Assembly: GCF_003429095.1 (NCBI RefSeq)
Contig: NZ_QVTE01000008.1
Location: 62,001-126,000, forward strand
Length of the DNA stretch: 64,000 bases
Reading direction: 5' to 3'
Origin: Peribacillus saganii
Lineage (GTDB): Bacteria; Bacillota; Bacilli; Bacillales; DSM-1321
Shown here: in pieces, positions 1-8,528 of the stretch
Layout: each line of letters begins with the position of its first letter
How positions within the stretch are numbered: position 1 is the stretch's first letter
The notes under the pieces: generated by a model
Told to the model about the DNA's origin: nothing
Database searches by the model: none
What the model saw: the letters and a program-made list of their open reading frames with translations, nothing else
Position numbers and translations under genes: made by a program

Positions 1-1
1 C

Positions 2-346
2 ACCGGCTTTTTCTGCTAATTCTACAATCATACCTGTTGAAAGAACAACATGTTTACCTTCATAGCTGCCATTCTCTGTTTCAATTGTAAATCCCTCATT
101 TGCTTTAACAATATTCGTCGCCTTTGTTTGTACAATTTCAGCTCCAAACTTTGTTGCTTGCGATTTTCCAAGTTCAACCAGGTCAGGTCCCGTGAGTTCA
201 GCCACTCCATAATGATTTTCAATCCATGCTCGTTTAGTTACGCTTTGATCGCTGTCGATAACTAAAGTGCTTTTTCCTGCTTTGGCAGTGAAAAGGGCGG
301 CGCTTCCACCGGCAGGTCCTGCGCCAATGATAACAACGTCATACAT
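2..346 (-). CDS. FAD/NAD(P)-binding oxidoreductase, thioredoxin reductase-like (3' part outside window)
   Basis: The protein begins with a Rossmann dinucleotide-binding segment (VVIIGAGPAGGSAALFTAK, about residues 4-22), the GxGxxG pattern that binds the ADP part of FAD in the pyridine-nucleotide disulfide oxidoreductase superfamily. An acidic end to strand 2 follows (LVIDSD). About 115 residues are visible before the reading frame leaves the left edge, so the redox centre and NAD(P) domain, if present, cannot be judged. The start at 346 is well supported: AGGAGGG lies just upstream. It is probably a small soluble flavoprotein. The exact substrate is unknown, and a single-domain FAD protein is equally possible. 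Confidence 0.8.
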   Translation of the reverse strand, partial: MYDVVIIGAGPAGGSAALFTAKAGKSTLVIDSDQSVTKRAWIENHYGVAELTGPDLVELGKSQATKFGAEIVQTKATNIVKANEGFTIETENGSYEGKHVVLSTGMIVELAEKAG

Positions 347-435
347 AGTTTTTCCCTCCTAAAACAATTCTCATAAAAATATTATCAAGAATTTTCAGAT
401 TATGGAAAAAATATGCTCGCCATGATAAAGTCCTA

Positions 436-756
436 TCAATCGGTTAAAACACCCCAGCCGTCTGAATGGCCATTATACGGCTTGCACAATTCATCCAGCT
501 TCTTTTGAATATTCACGATTTCTTTATGTGTAAGCATCATTTTACGAGAGCCGTAGCATGTCCATTCATCCGTTTCATCATCCTGAATGACTTCTCCGTG
601 CAAGCCTTCTGCCTTCATAGCTTCCAAAACTTTTTCACCGCTTTTTTTGTCTGGAACTGCCACGAAAAAATCAACAAGCTGCGGTTTCTTGAAGTTAACT
701 CCTTCTTTAAACAGCATGCTTAAAATCTTACCGTCTTCATCATTTGGAAATTTCAT
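436..756 (-). CDS. RraB-family (ribonuclease E inhibitor B-like) protein
   Basis: A 106-residue acidic protein starting MKFPNDEDG, with alternating short strands and helices and a central VDFFVAVPDKKSGEKVLEAM segment typical of the RraB family. In gammaproteobacteria RraB binds and inhibits RNase E. Firmicutes of this type normally use RNase Y/J instead, so the partner here is unknown and the name describes only the fold. AAAGGAG precedes the start at a good distance. It lies 30 bp downstream of the 80-residue gene at 787-1029 on the same strand, so the two are probably co-transcribed. Confidence 0.7.
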   Translation of the reverse strand: MKFPNDEDGKILSMLFKEGVNFKKPQLVDFFVAVPDKKSGEKVLEAMKAEGLHGEVIQDDETDEWTCYGSRKMMLTHKEIVNIQKKLDELCKPYNGHSDGWGVLTD

Positions 757-786
757 TTATTAAACTCCTTTCAGCTTCAGCCTCAA

Positions 787-1029
787 TTAATCACTTTTAA
801 AAAACTTACGATTACGATAGTTCTCTGAATGGTCCAGCTCTTTATTGATAAGCCATTCCATTTCCTCCAAATTGTCACGACTTACGGGAGGGTCGATTGC
901 AGACCAATCCACAGTATAAACAAAATAATAATACTTTACTCTACGGAAAATAACGAGAGAATTCGGAAATTCATCGAAAATTGCTTTAATTGTATTTCGC
1001 CTGGCAAATGACCAAGTTTTAAGTTTCAT
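787..1029 (-). CDS. Small hypothetical protein, upstream partner of the RraB-like gene
   Basis: An 80-residue basic and aromatic protein with no family recognised. It has a strong ribosome site (AAAAGGAC) ahead of the ATG, and its stop lies 30 bp before the RraB-like gene, indicating a two-gene transcript. The sequence is compact: an N-terminal helix-like region, a YYYFVYTVDW strand-like core and an acidic C-terminal helix. There is no signal peptide or membrane segment. The function is unknown. Confidence 0.6.
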   Translation of the reverse strand: MKLKTWSFARRNTIKAIFDEFPNSLVIFRRVKYYYFVYTVDWSAIDPPVSRDNLEEMEWLINKELDHSENYRNRKFFKSD

Positions 1030-1208
1030 GGCAAAGTCCTTTTCTTATAATAACAGACATGGTAATCTTTACCCTAACTAGTTAAGAAAGTTAACTTAAA
1101 GAGAGCTATTTTTTAATAGACGGGAAGAAAGATTAAAACCGAACCAAGCAGCTTTACCTAAATAGCTGGTCTGAATCTGCAGAAAAAGGGTAGTAATAAA
1201 AGAATAAC

Positions 1209-1254
1209 GGTATCGCCGCTTAAAGAATGGCGATTCCGGCACGGATACCTTTTT
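1209..1254 (+). terminator. Terminator-like hairpin in the leader of the HD-domain gene
   Basis: GGTATCGCCG pairs with CGGC-AC-GGATACC around a roughly 17-nt loop and is followed immediately by a run of T. It lies about 30 nt before the HD gene start with no plus-strand gene upstream, so it sits inside that gene's leader. It could be an attenuator or the end of a short upstream RNA. Another potentially structured stretch precedes it (about 1144-1180, ACC..AGCT/AGCTGGT). Confidence 0.5.
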
Positions 1255-1284
1255 CGTATTATGAAGTAATTAGGAGGGAATAGG

Positions 1285-1812
1285 ATGAGGGATGTTACTC
1301 TGTTACAGGTATTTGAACATCGCATTGCCCAAAAATATTTGAAGCGTTCGGGGATCGCTCATGCTATTGCCGTAGCTTACCACGCATTTAACCTGGCAAA
1401 GGAACATGGAGAAGACGTGGATATTGCCACAAAAGCCGGTTTGCTGCATGACATAGGCCATTTCACCTGGTACCGAAATGGGAAGTGGGATTACGATTTA
1501 TATAGACAAAATGATATACATCCGATCAAAGGGGCAGAGAGAGCTCATAAGCTCCTAATCCGATTAGGAGAAAATCCGGTTAGAGCACGGACCATCTCGC
1601 TCGCAATTTTGTTTCATACTGACTCCTTTTTGCCCTCCAACGATATTATCCGAACTCCGATGCAGCAGCTCATAAAATGGGCTGATGAAAAGGATGAGGA
1701 AAAGGGCGGTATGCACCATTACCGCAAATTGGACGCGGAAAGAGCCAGGCAGAGCATCCAGCGATTAGACCAGATGATTGATGAGGTGCAGCCGCTTTCG
1801 CAGCAATCATAA
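1285..1812 (+). CDS. HD-domain phosphohydrolase
   Basis: A 175-residue soluble protein. The metal-binding HD signature is visible as H26 (GIAHAIAVAYH), the H-D pair in GLLHDIGHF (about residues 54-62) and a later conserved H (ILFHTDSF, about 112) and D (KWADEKDE, about 133), the order expected for single-domain HD phosphohydrolases that act on nucleotides or phosphate esters. No second domain is present. The start is supported by TTAGGAGGG. It is probably monocistronic: a hairpin precedes it and a perfect 12-bp stem follows. The substrate cannot be inferred. Confidence 0.8.
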   Translation: MRDVTLLQVFEHRIAQKYLKRSGIAHAIAVAYHAFNLAKEHGEDVDIATKAGLLHDIGHFTWYRNGKWDYDLYRQNDIHPIKGAERAHKLLIRLGENPVRARTISLAILFHTDSFLPSNDIIRTPMQQLIKWADEKDEEKGGMHHYRKLDAERARQSIQRLDQMIDEVQPLSQQS

Positions 1813-1917
1813 ACAGTTACAGCAAAAAATACATTTAACTGAAAGTAAAGAAATGGGAAGTTATAGGGCTTAAATCTAACAATTGCTACATGAGTTTAAA
1901 AATTAACAGTAATAAAC

Positions 1918-1942
1918 AGAGGAGTGGGATTCCCACTCCTCT
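1918..1942. terminator. Perfect hairpin downstream of the HD gene
   Basis: AGAGGAGTGGGA and TCCCACTCCTCT form a 12-bp perfect inverted repeat separated by one base. The T-run is weak, so it may act as an RNA 3' stabiliser as well as a terminator. Confidence 0.6.
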
Positions 1943-2655
1943 TATCAGTCAACTATGTATTAATCTAATTTCTACCCCTCGGAATCTAAGAGATTTTTTA
2001 AGTACTCCTGATTTCCTTCTATGATGAATTGCTTAACTTCTATTAATCGATTGCTAATTCAGCATTTGTTAACAGCATCTCCTGCCGGTATATACAATAG
2101 CTTAATCATTTATTGCAATTTTGTAATATTAACCATCCGCTGTTTTGCAGCTTAATTAAGTTAAAGTACCAGTTTACTTGAGGAAGGAATTTGGAATTTG
2201 TATATAGAATTATTTTTACTAACAGTAAGGTTAAAAAGGCACAACTTGTATCCTTCGAAAAATCTTGCATATCAGTGTTAGTCTGTACTTCATCGGCTCC
2301 TAGTGTCAAGGTACCCACAATAATGTAGATTTTTTTATTTGTACTTTCGAGTCCTTTAGTGAATAAATTCCGTCAAAGGAGAATTATTAATACCCGATTT
2401 GCTGAGCTATTGGTTTGGGGAGCAATCAAAGTGTATGCCAGATCAACTTGGTCACAGTTTGTGATTGCCTTAGTTGAGCACATGTCTGCCGCGATAGTCT
2501 TATTTCTTTAAATAGAAAACATTTGAAGTATCCCGTTTGGTAGATGGGTTGTCAGAGATAAATATTGTAATGAAAAACGAAGAGTACTCTGAATTGTTTT
2601 TTTCTATAAAAAAGCCTATTATTTATAATTTTAAAAATAGAAAGAGAGAGAAAAG
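1943..2655. other. Gene-poor stretch with possible coding relics
   Basis: About 700 bp without a convincing intact gene. On the minus strand near 1975-2075 an ATG-led 11-codon frame (MLLTNAELAID) runs into a shifted frame reading RLIEVKQFIIEGNQEYLKN.., as if one base had been lost. On the plus strand an open frame without a good start lies at 2329-2511 (listed separately). The minus-strand frame at 2106-2318 has no clear family and is not called. Confidence 0.3.
2329..2511 (+). pseudogene. Possible membrane-protein relic
   Basis: Sixty open codons between stops, without an ATG, encode a hydrophobic start (IFLFVLSSPLVNKFRQRR) and a later apolar stretch (FVIALVEHMSAAIVLFL). It looks like the tail of a decayed membrane protein rather than chance, but no family is recognised. 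The only possible start is a GTG inside it without a ribosome site. Confidence 0.25.
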
Positions 2656-3918
2656 ATGAAAACCAACTTATTATATGGGCAAAGTGATATTGAAGTTGAA
2701 GTGTCTGATGATGCGTTTATTGTTGAGCCTAAACACTTACCAGGCTTAGAAAATGATATTGAATCGTTAAAAGAGGCATTAAAAAATCCTATTGGCACAG
2801 TACCTTTAAAAGAAATGGTAAAAGCAACTGATAAAGTGGCCATTGTTATAAGTGATATTACCAGACCAACACCCAATTCCAAGCTGGTCCCCGTACTGAT
2901 TGAAGAACTTGATCATGTTCCAATCGAAAACTTTGTGGTTATAAACGGGACAGGTACCCATCGTGATCAAACAAGTGAAGAATTTGTTCAAATGCTTGGA
3001 GAATGGGTAGTTGATAATGTAAGAATCATTAATAATCAATGTCATGATAAAGAAACGTTAATAAACGTTGGAAGAAGTAAGTTCGGCTGCGATATTTATT
3101 TAAATAAAGAATACGTTGAAGCAGATTTTCGCATTGTTACGGGATTTATTGAACCGCACTTTTTTGCTGGATTTTCTGGAGGCCCAAAAGGGATTATGCC
3201 AGGAATTGCTGGTATTGAGACGATTATGACCTTCCATAATGCAAAAATGATTGGGGATGCTCGTTCTACCTGGGGAAATATGGAAGATAATCCTGTTCAA
3301 CAAATGACTCGTGAAATCAATAGCATATGCAAACCTGATTTCATGTTAAATGTTACATTAAATAGAGAAAAGGAAATCACATCTGTATTTGCTGGTGAAT
3401 TGTATGAAGCCCATGACAAAGGATGTGAATTTGTAAAAGAACATGCTATGGTCAAGTGTGAGAATCGATTTGATGTCGTTGTTACATCCAATTCTGGTTA
3501 CCCGCTTGACCAAAATCTTTATCAAGCGGTCAAAGGGATGAGTGCTGCACATAAAATTGTTAAAAAAGGAGGAACGATTATTATCGCATCTGAATGCTCG
3601 GATGGACTTCCAAGCCATGGGAATTATTCGAAGATCTTTGAACTCGCTGATAGTCCGCAAGGTTTATTAGATCTAATCAGTGATTCGAATTTTAAGATGT
3701 TTGATCAATGGCAGGTTCAGAAACAAGCGGTAACGCAATTATGGGCAGATGTGTATGTATACTCCATGCTAACAGATGAACAAGTTAAGAATGCCATGCT
3801 GAGTCCTACTCATAATATTGAACAAACCTTAGAGGAATTAAAAAAAACCTACGGACAAAATATGTCAATTGCCGTTTTACCATTAGGTCCATTAACGATT
3901 CCTTATGTGGAAGAGTAA
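2656..3918 (+). CDS. larA: Nickel-pincer lactate racemase family protein (LarA-like)
   Basis: A 420-residue cytoplasmic enzyme of the LarA family, which interconverts D- and L-2-hydroxy acids using a nickel-pincer nucleotide cofactor bound to a lysine. The expected catalytic positions are all present: D67 and R70 (DITRPTP), H102 (GTGTHRDQ), H168 (IEPHFF), K178 (GGPKGIMPG, the pincer-bound lysine) and H194 (TFHNAK). AAGAGAGAG-type purine-rich sequence precedes the ATG. Known LarA enzymes depend on LarB, LarC and LarE to build the cofactor and often have LarD for lactate uptake; none of these is in the window. The actual hydroxy acid may differ from lactate. A short terminator follows. Confidence 0.85.
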   Translation: MKTNLLYGQSDIEVEVSDDAFIVEPKHLPGLENDIESLKEALKNPIGTVPLKEMVKATDKVAIVISDITRPTPNSKLVPVLIEELDHVPIENFVVINGTGTHRDQTSEEFVQMLGEWVVDNVRIINNQCHDKETLINVGRSKFGCDIYLNKEYVEADFRIVTGFIEPHFFAGFSGGPKGIMPGIAGIETIMTFHNAKMIGDARSTWGNMEDNPVQQMTREINSICKPDFMLNVTLNREKEITSVFAGELYEAHDKGCEFVKEHAMVKCENRFDVVVTSNSGYPLDQNLYQAVKGMSAAHKIVKKGGTIIIASECSDGLPSHGNYSKIFELADSPQGLLDLISDSNFKMFDQWQVQKQAVTQLWADVYVYSMLTDEQVKNAMLSPTHNIEQTLEELKKTYGQNMSIAVLPLGPLTIPYVEE

Positions 3919-3980
3919 ACATGGTCTAGTACACATCTTGGAGTATTTGAAAAGGAAATAAATATAAATATAGTATTGCT

Positions 3981-4008
3981 CCGGCTGCCAGTTTGGCGGC
4001 TTTTTCTT
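3981..4008 (+). terminator. Terminator after larA
   Basis: GCTGCC-AGTTT-GGCGGC followed by TTTTTC, about 70 bp after the larA stop. Confidence 0.6.
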
Positions 4009-4044
4009 ATTTTGATAGGAGGAATTGTGGATAACAAAAGAAAC

Positions 4045-4167
4045 TGTGTCTATCTCTAGCTTCAGCGCCCAGCTCCCAACGCGCAGGACGTGCTAGTGCC
4101 GACGTCGCCTCAGGACGTAGCGACCCTTAGCCGTTCGTTCTCTGCCAGGGTGCTTGCGCTTTTGTTC
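4045..4167. repeat. Dispersed intergenic repeat, copy 1
   Basis: Begins TCTAGCTTCAGCGCCCAG and contains AGGACGTGCTAGTGCCG ... CAGGACGTAGCGACCCTTAGCCGT. It shares the AGGAYGTGCTAGTGCCG and TTAGCCGT blocks with the copy at 21481-21710 and the TAGCTNCAG..CCCAG head with copies at 16761, 16870 and 20212. It is more GC-rich than its surroundings and has no open frame of note. Confidence 0.6.
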
Positions 4168-4229
4168 TTAAACTAAACAGTGGAATAAGTAAAAAATATT
4201 TATAATATTGACCTTTTCTTGGCCGGATT

Positions 4230-4457
4230 TCATTGCTGTTTTTTATTTATTTTAATAGCTGGTGTATTATTTTGTGCCATATAAGTGGGTGCCAGACCAT
4301 TGTCTACTGCATTATCACCATCTAACTTTCCCTGAAGTTCAAGATTAGCTTTTGTTGCTTCCGGTTTGTCACTGGTAATTATTTCATTTAAGTCTTGTTC
4401 GTAAATATTGCCACGTTCAACGTTTTCTTTGAGTTTTTCTTTATTATTTGCAGACAT
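4230..4457 (-). CDS. Small hydrophilic hypothetical protein
   Basis: A 75-residue hydrophilic protein rich in N, K, E and Q (MSANNKEKLKENVERG...KINKKQQ). The start at 4457 is preferred over an in-frame upstream ATG because GAGGAGG lies 7 nt before it. There is no membrane segment or cysteine. The composition resembles the small, disordered proteins common in spore formers, but no family is assigned. Another small minus-strand gene lies just upstream (4538-4693). Confidence 0.6.
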   Translation of the reverse strand: MSANNKEKLKENVERGNIYEQDLNEIITSDKPEATKANLELQGKLDGDNAVDNGLAPTYMAQNNTPAIKINKKQQ

Positions 4458-4537
4458 CAAAAGCCTCCTCTTCCTTTTGTATATTACATTCTTCATTCCC
4501 TTTATTTAAAAATAAAAACGTTAGAACTAAATAAAGG

Positions 4538-4693
4538 TCAAAATAAAGAAAGATTTAAACCTCTCACATGCCAATCAACTCTTGTTTCTAAGCTATTGGT
4601 TTCAGTACCTGCATTGAAAATAGTTACTACCATAATAAAGAAGAAAAGAATTCGTTTTGCTGGATTAGCTTTCCAATATCCTAAGAAATTCAT
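4538..4693 (-). CDS. Putative small membrane protein
   Basis: A 51-residue frame with a plausible topology: a basic N-terminus (MNFLGYWKANPAKR), one hydrophobic segment (ILFFFIMVVTIFNAG) and a polar tail (TETNSLETRVDWHVRG). The pattern looks coding, whereas the overlapping plus-strand frame does not. The ribosome site is weak (TTGAGAA). It lies 80 bp upstream of the 75-residue gene on the same strand. The function is unknown. Confidence 0.4.
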   Translation of the reverse strand: MNFLGYWKANPAKRILFFFIMVVTIFNAGTETNSLETRVDWHVRGLNLSLF

Positions 4694-4950
4694 CCATTCT
4701 CAATTTGATATTAGTTATTGACTTAAGAGAAGTCAGAATATTGACAAACTATCAAATATGTAAAATTGTTTAACAAATTAATGTGAGGAAATATTACATA
4801 TAGTAAAGAATAATAATTGATTGCAAGGGCCATAGTTTTCATGAAGCAGGAGGTGAGCGAAATTTTCTATTAATTTGAATACCCGGAAGAGGAAAGCGGG
4901 TATCGCGTGTATAAGCATCGCTTGTAAATACAAAATAATGGAGGTTCAGA
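4694..4950. other. Upstream region of the LysR pseudogene
   Basis: A+T-rich, with an ATACCCG/GCGGGTAT inverted repeat (about 4879-4903) some 50 bp before the LysR start, a position where LysR proteins often bind. AGGAGGTGAGCG at about 4850 is not followed by an open frame. Confidence 0.3.
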
Positions 4951-5843
4951 ATGGAGCTTAGACAATTACTTTATTTTCGTGAAGTGGCTGAACGTGAGCA
5001 TGTCACAGAAGCTGCAGAGCATCTTCATATCTCTCAATCTTCAATCAGTTTTCAGATTGCAAAGTTAGAAGAAGAACTAGGGGTTACCTTATTTGACCGT
5101 GTGGGCAGAAACGTGAAGCTGACCCAGATTGGTGAAGTTTTTCTCGCGCACACAAGAGACGCATTAACAGCCCTTAATTATGCAAAAGAAAAAATAGAAG
5201 AATACTTGGATCCTGAAAATGGCACTATTAAAATTGGCTATCCTACCAGCCTGGCAAGATATTTTGTTCCGATGGCAATTTCTGCTTTTAGAAAGGCCCT
5301 GCCAAATGTTTCTTTCCAGTTGCGGCAAGGTTCTTACTCCTTTTTAATCGAGAAATCAATTTAGCTTTTCTGGGACCAGTGCCCGTTAAAGATCCAGACA
5401 TACATGCAGATATTTTATATACGGAAAAAATTGTAGCTTTGCTGCATGTAAATCATCCTCTTGCACAAAACAAGTTTGTATTCCTGAGTGATTTGAAAAA
5501 CGAAGAGTTTATTCTGTTTCCAAGAGGATGCATTCTCCAAAAGATTGTGGAAGATGCATGCAAGCAGGCAGGTTTTCTTCCTAATATCACTTCAGAAGGA
5601 GAGGAAATGGACGCAATTAAAGGTCTTGTATCAGCAGGAATCGGGGTGAGTCTATTGCCTGAAAGTACCTTTTATGAGGGGACGACGCCCCTATCAACAG
5701 TAACAGTGCCCGTTAAAATGCCGGAAATCACCCGTACGATTGGAATAATTACTCCGAAAAGCAGAGCCTTAGCTCCTTCCGAACAAATTTTTTATGAGTT
5801 TTCAAAAAACTGCTTCCCTAATTTAGTGGTATATACAGACTAG
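4951..5843 (+). pseudogene. LysR-family transcription regulator, frameshifted
   Basis: The first frame (4951-5364) gives the winged helix-turn-helix domain (MELRQLLYFREVAEREHVTEAA..., with SQSSISFQIAKLEEELG as recognition helix) and the start of the effector domain, ending after LRQGSYSFLIEKSI. The rest resumes in another frame from about 5350 (REINLAFLGPVPVKDPDI...) and runs to 5843. Together they make a normal LysR of about 295 residues with a small deletion near 5352-5362. Regulators with this GPVP effector motif are common in Bacilli. The DNA-binding half could still be made. A sequencing error cannot be excluded from one sequence. Confidence 0.75.
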
Positions 5844-5849
5844 TGCTCA

Positions 5850-6230
5850 TGGTTTTCATTTGTATATAAGGACAGCCAGTTCAATCTGGCCGACAAGGAC
5901 GTCACATACTTTTATATTAAAAAAATTGTAAAAAAATCTGACATAAATACAGACAATATACCAAAGTCATTAACACTGGCCTGAATTATCTCAAAAGTTG
6001 AAGAGGGGGAAACGGGTAAAAGACATTGTTAATAGATTCAGAGTATTCTTTGAGGGCTGTCCCAGAAATGTTTTGTGGAATCAAAGATAGAAAATCAAAA
6101 TGCTGCATTGAAGATATTAGAAGAATTCTCACCTGAAGTGACACTAAACAGCTAAAAGATGGAGAAGTCGCAAAAATTGTAGACTTTATGTTAATTCCCA
6201 TGGACCCAACATCACTGAAACTGATCTTAT
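5850..6230 (+). pseudogene. Decayed coding sequence of unknown family
   Basis: Several short open runs in successive frames read like broken protein: about 5846-5983 (FVYKDSQFNLADKDVTYFYI...SDINTDNIPKSLTLA), 6075-6155 (VESKIENQNAALKILEEFSP..) and 6153-6231 (KDGEVAKIVDFMLIPMDPT..), each ending in a stop. No single frame covers them. They follow the frameshifted LysR gene, so its former target gene may have been here. The family is not identified. Confidence 0.3.
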
Positions 6231-6310
6231 AAGGACAGTGAAGTAATCCTGCTTTTTATATACCAGCGCAAGGTTATGTAGCCGCCACGGCCTAAACTTC
6301 ACTGCCGCTG

Positions 6311-6350
6311 TAAAAAAGCAGCACAATCCTTAATCGTGGTTTGTGCTGCT
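6311..6350 (-). terminator. Terminator for the BCCT transporter gene
   Basis: AGCAGCACAA and TTGTGCTGCT form a 10-bp stem. Read on the minus strand it is followed by TTTTTT, about 230 bp beyond the stop of the 6579-8075 gene. Confidence 0.6.
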
Positions 6351-6578
6351 AATCTTAGTATGTTTTTGCTATGTTCAAGTTAATCAGAAAGATAAAATGC
6401 CTTCTATACATTAATGAATTTGCTCTTTTAATAACATATTAACGTATCGATAATATGGTCAGCAATTAGTTCCGGTTAAAATGTTCTGCTCCCTTGTTGC
6501 AAAATTTCTAATGTATTTCATTATGCAAGACTTAAATTATTTTAGATTGATGATAACCCCGCTAGAGGAGGGAAGGTT

Positions 6579-8075
6579 CTATTTGCTTTCAGCTAATTTT
6601 TCCTTGTTAAGTGCTCTAAAAAGTGAAATTACAATTAGAATCATTATAATTGCAAAAGGAAAGGCTGCAATGATTGACGCCCTTTGCAATGCCTCAAGGC
6701 CGCCTGTCCATAATAGGATTGCTGCAGTACTTGATTGGATAATTCCCCAAACAAACTTTACCTTGTTAGACGGGTTTAGACTTCCGTTTGTCGTTTGCAT
6801 TCCAAGCACAAATGTGGCTGAGTCTGCTGAGGTAATAAAGAAGGTACTGATTAAAAAAATAGCTATCATGGAAAGTACACTAGAAAGAGGGAAATTCTCA
6901 AACATAGTAAAGAGTGCTACTTCGCTCCCTTTCGCATTAATTACCTCTATCAGGTTTTTTTGCTGAAAAAACTCAAGGTAAATTCCTGTTCCCCCAAATA
7001 CAGAGAACCACAAAGCACCAAATATTGTTGGAACCAACAAGACCCCTAGTACAAATTCCCTAATTGTTCTTCCTTTGGAAATACGAGCAATAAAGGTACC
7101 CACAAATGGAGCCCACGCAATCCACCAGGCCCAATAAAAAATAGTCCAATCCTGGAACCAGGTCATATCCTGATAAAAAGGACTCAGGCGAAAACTCATG
7201 GAAGGCAAGTTTTGTAAATAAGAGCCGAGGGTTGTGGTAAACAAATCCAAGATAAAGTTGGTTGGACCAATAAATAACAAGAATAAAAGAAGAGCAATAG
7301 CCAGAAAAATATTAAGATTGCTCAAATACTTAATTCCTTTATTTATACCCGTTTGCGCTGAAAGCATAAATAGTACAGTGACGATTCCGATAATGATTAA
7401 TTGTGTAGTAAATGTATTCTCTACTCCCGTGAAAGTATGAGAAATGCCGCCGCTTATCTGAATTGCTCCGAGACCCAGCGAGGTTGCTACCCCAAATACT
7501 GTCGCAAATACTGCAACACAATCAACCAAGACTCCTATTGGGCCGTTAACCTTATCGCCTAAAATCGGACGTAACAGAGAACTGATTACACCTGGATGGT
7601 CTTTGCGGAATTGAAAGTAGGCAAGTGCAAGCCCGATAACTGCGTATATGGCCCAAGGGTGAAGCCCCCAGTGGAAAAAAGAATATCTCATCGCAGTTCT
7701 TGCAGCTTCGGCTGTCTGCCCCTCTATAAAAGGTGGTGTATAAAAATGAAACATTGGCTCCGCTACTCCCCAGAACACTAGTCCAATTCCCATACCTGCA
7801 CTAAAAAGCATGGCAAACCATGTTAAATAGCTGTAAGCCGGTCTATCGGTATCTTTGCCTAAACGTATATTGCCGTATTTTGAAAAAATCATAAATATAG
7901 CGAAAACGAGAAATAAGGTAGCTGATAACATATAGAACCATCCGAATTTCTTCAAAAGTATTCCTTGTATGGCTTGGGTCACCTTATCAAGATTGCTATT
8001 TGGAATAATGCCCCATAAAATGAAAACTCCTGTAATAAAAATGGATATTGTAAATACTGGTGATATTTTCTTCAT
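6579..8075 (-). CDS. opuD: BCCT-family glycine betaine/choline-type transporter
   Basis: A 498-residue integral membrane protein with about 12 hydrophobic segments. It has the BCCT hallmarks: GMGIGLVFWGVAEP (about residues 94-107) and the aromatic substrate-box helix FYWAWWIAWAPFVGTFIARISKGR (about 313-336). Members import betaine or related quaternary amines with Na+ or H+, usually for osmoprotection. The length matches OpuD-type single-component carriers without a long cytoplasmic tail. AGGGGG precedes the ATG. The gene stands alone. The choice between betaine, choline and carnitine cannot be made by eye. Confidence 0.85.
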   Translation of the reverse strand: MKKISPVFTISIFITGVFILWGIIPNSNLDKVTQAIQGILLKKFGWFYMLSATLFLVFAIFMIFSKYGNIRLGKDTDRPAYSYLTWFAMLFSAGMGIGLVFWGVAEPMFHFYTPPFIEGQTAEAARTAMRYSFFHWGLHPWAIYAVIGLALAYFQFRKDHPGVISSLLRPILGDKVNGPIGVLVDCVAVFATVFGVATSLGLGAIQISGGISHTFTGVENTFTTQLIIIGIVTVLFMLSAQTGINKGIKYLSNLNIFLAIALLLFLLFIGPTNFILDLFTTTLGSYLQNLPSMSFRLSPFYQDMTWFQDWTIFYWAWWIAWAPFVGTFIARISKGRTIREFVLGVLLVPTIFGALWFSVFGGTGIYLEFFQQKNLIEVINAKGSEVALFTMFENFPLSSVLSMIAIFLISTFFITSADSATFVLGMQTTNGSLNPSNKVKFVWGIIQSSTAAILLWTGGLEALQRASIIAAFPFAIIMILIVISLFRALNKEKLAESK

Positions 8076-8339
8076 CCAATCCCCCTAAAGGAAAGTATTT
8101 GTGTAGTTTGCTTTTTTGTAACTTTTGCCTTTTTGATTAAAATGAAGTGAGGATGAAGGGGGGATACAAAATAGGCCTAAAATTTAAAACATATAGATGA
8201 TGTGGAGTAAGAAAACCATCCAAAATGTAATGTTTATTCGACGTTAAATTATTTTTCGTAACTTTCGTAATTTAAGTCAACTTAGCACGGAACCAATAAC
8301 ATAATAAACCCAGGTTCCAATAAAACTTCGGCAAAATGG

Positions 8340-8440
8340 AAGTACCCCTTCTTTTCAGCAAAGAAGACATCACGAAATTAGGAAAAGCAACTTAATGGCA
8401 TTGTCGAATTTTCCTCACTAAATAAATTCTTGTCATCACC
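8340..8440. other. Gene debris: MTRIYLVR start and MEVPLLF fragment
   Basis: On the minus strand GGAGGTG is followed by an ATG (8436) reading MTRIYLVR, the usual opening of histidine-phosphatase-family proteins before their HG motif, but the frame then diverges and stops after 14 codons. On the plus strand 8338-8397 reads MEVPLLFSKEDITKLGKAT and stops. Both look like remnants. Nothing else is seen in 8076-8339. Confidence 0.25.
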
Positions 8441-8528
8441 TCCATAACTTTAATGCTAACAAAGATTTTAACTCAATGCCAGTCATGCGTAACGGGGCAG
8501 GTGGTTTAAGACTTTTAAAAGAAACAAA

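Noticed and set aside
4395-4721. 108-codon plus-strand frame
   Set aside because: It is antisense to two small minus-strand genes that have better codon pattern and, for one, a strong ribosome site.
6481-6966. 161-codon plus-strand frame
   Set aside because: It lies antisense inside the BCCT transporter gene and beyond its 3' end; hydrophobic shadow of a membrane protein gene without a ribosome site.
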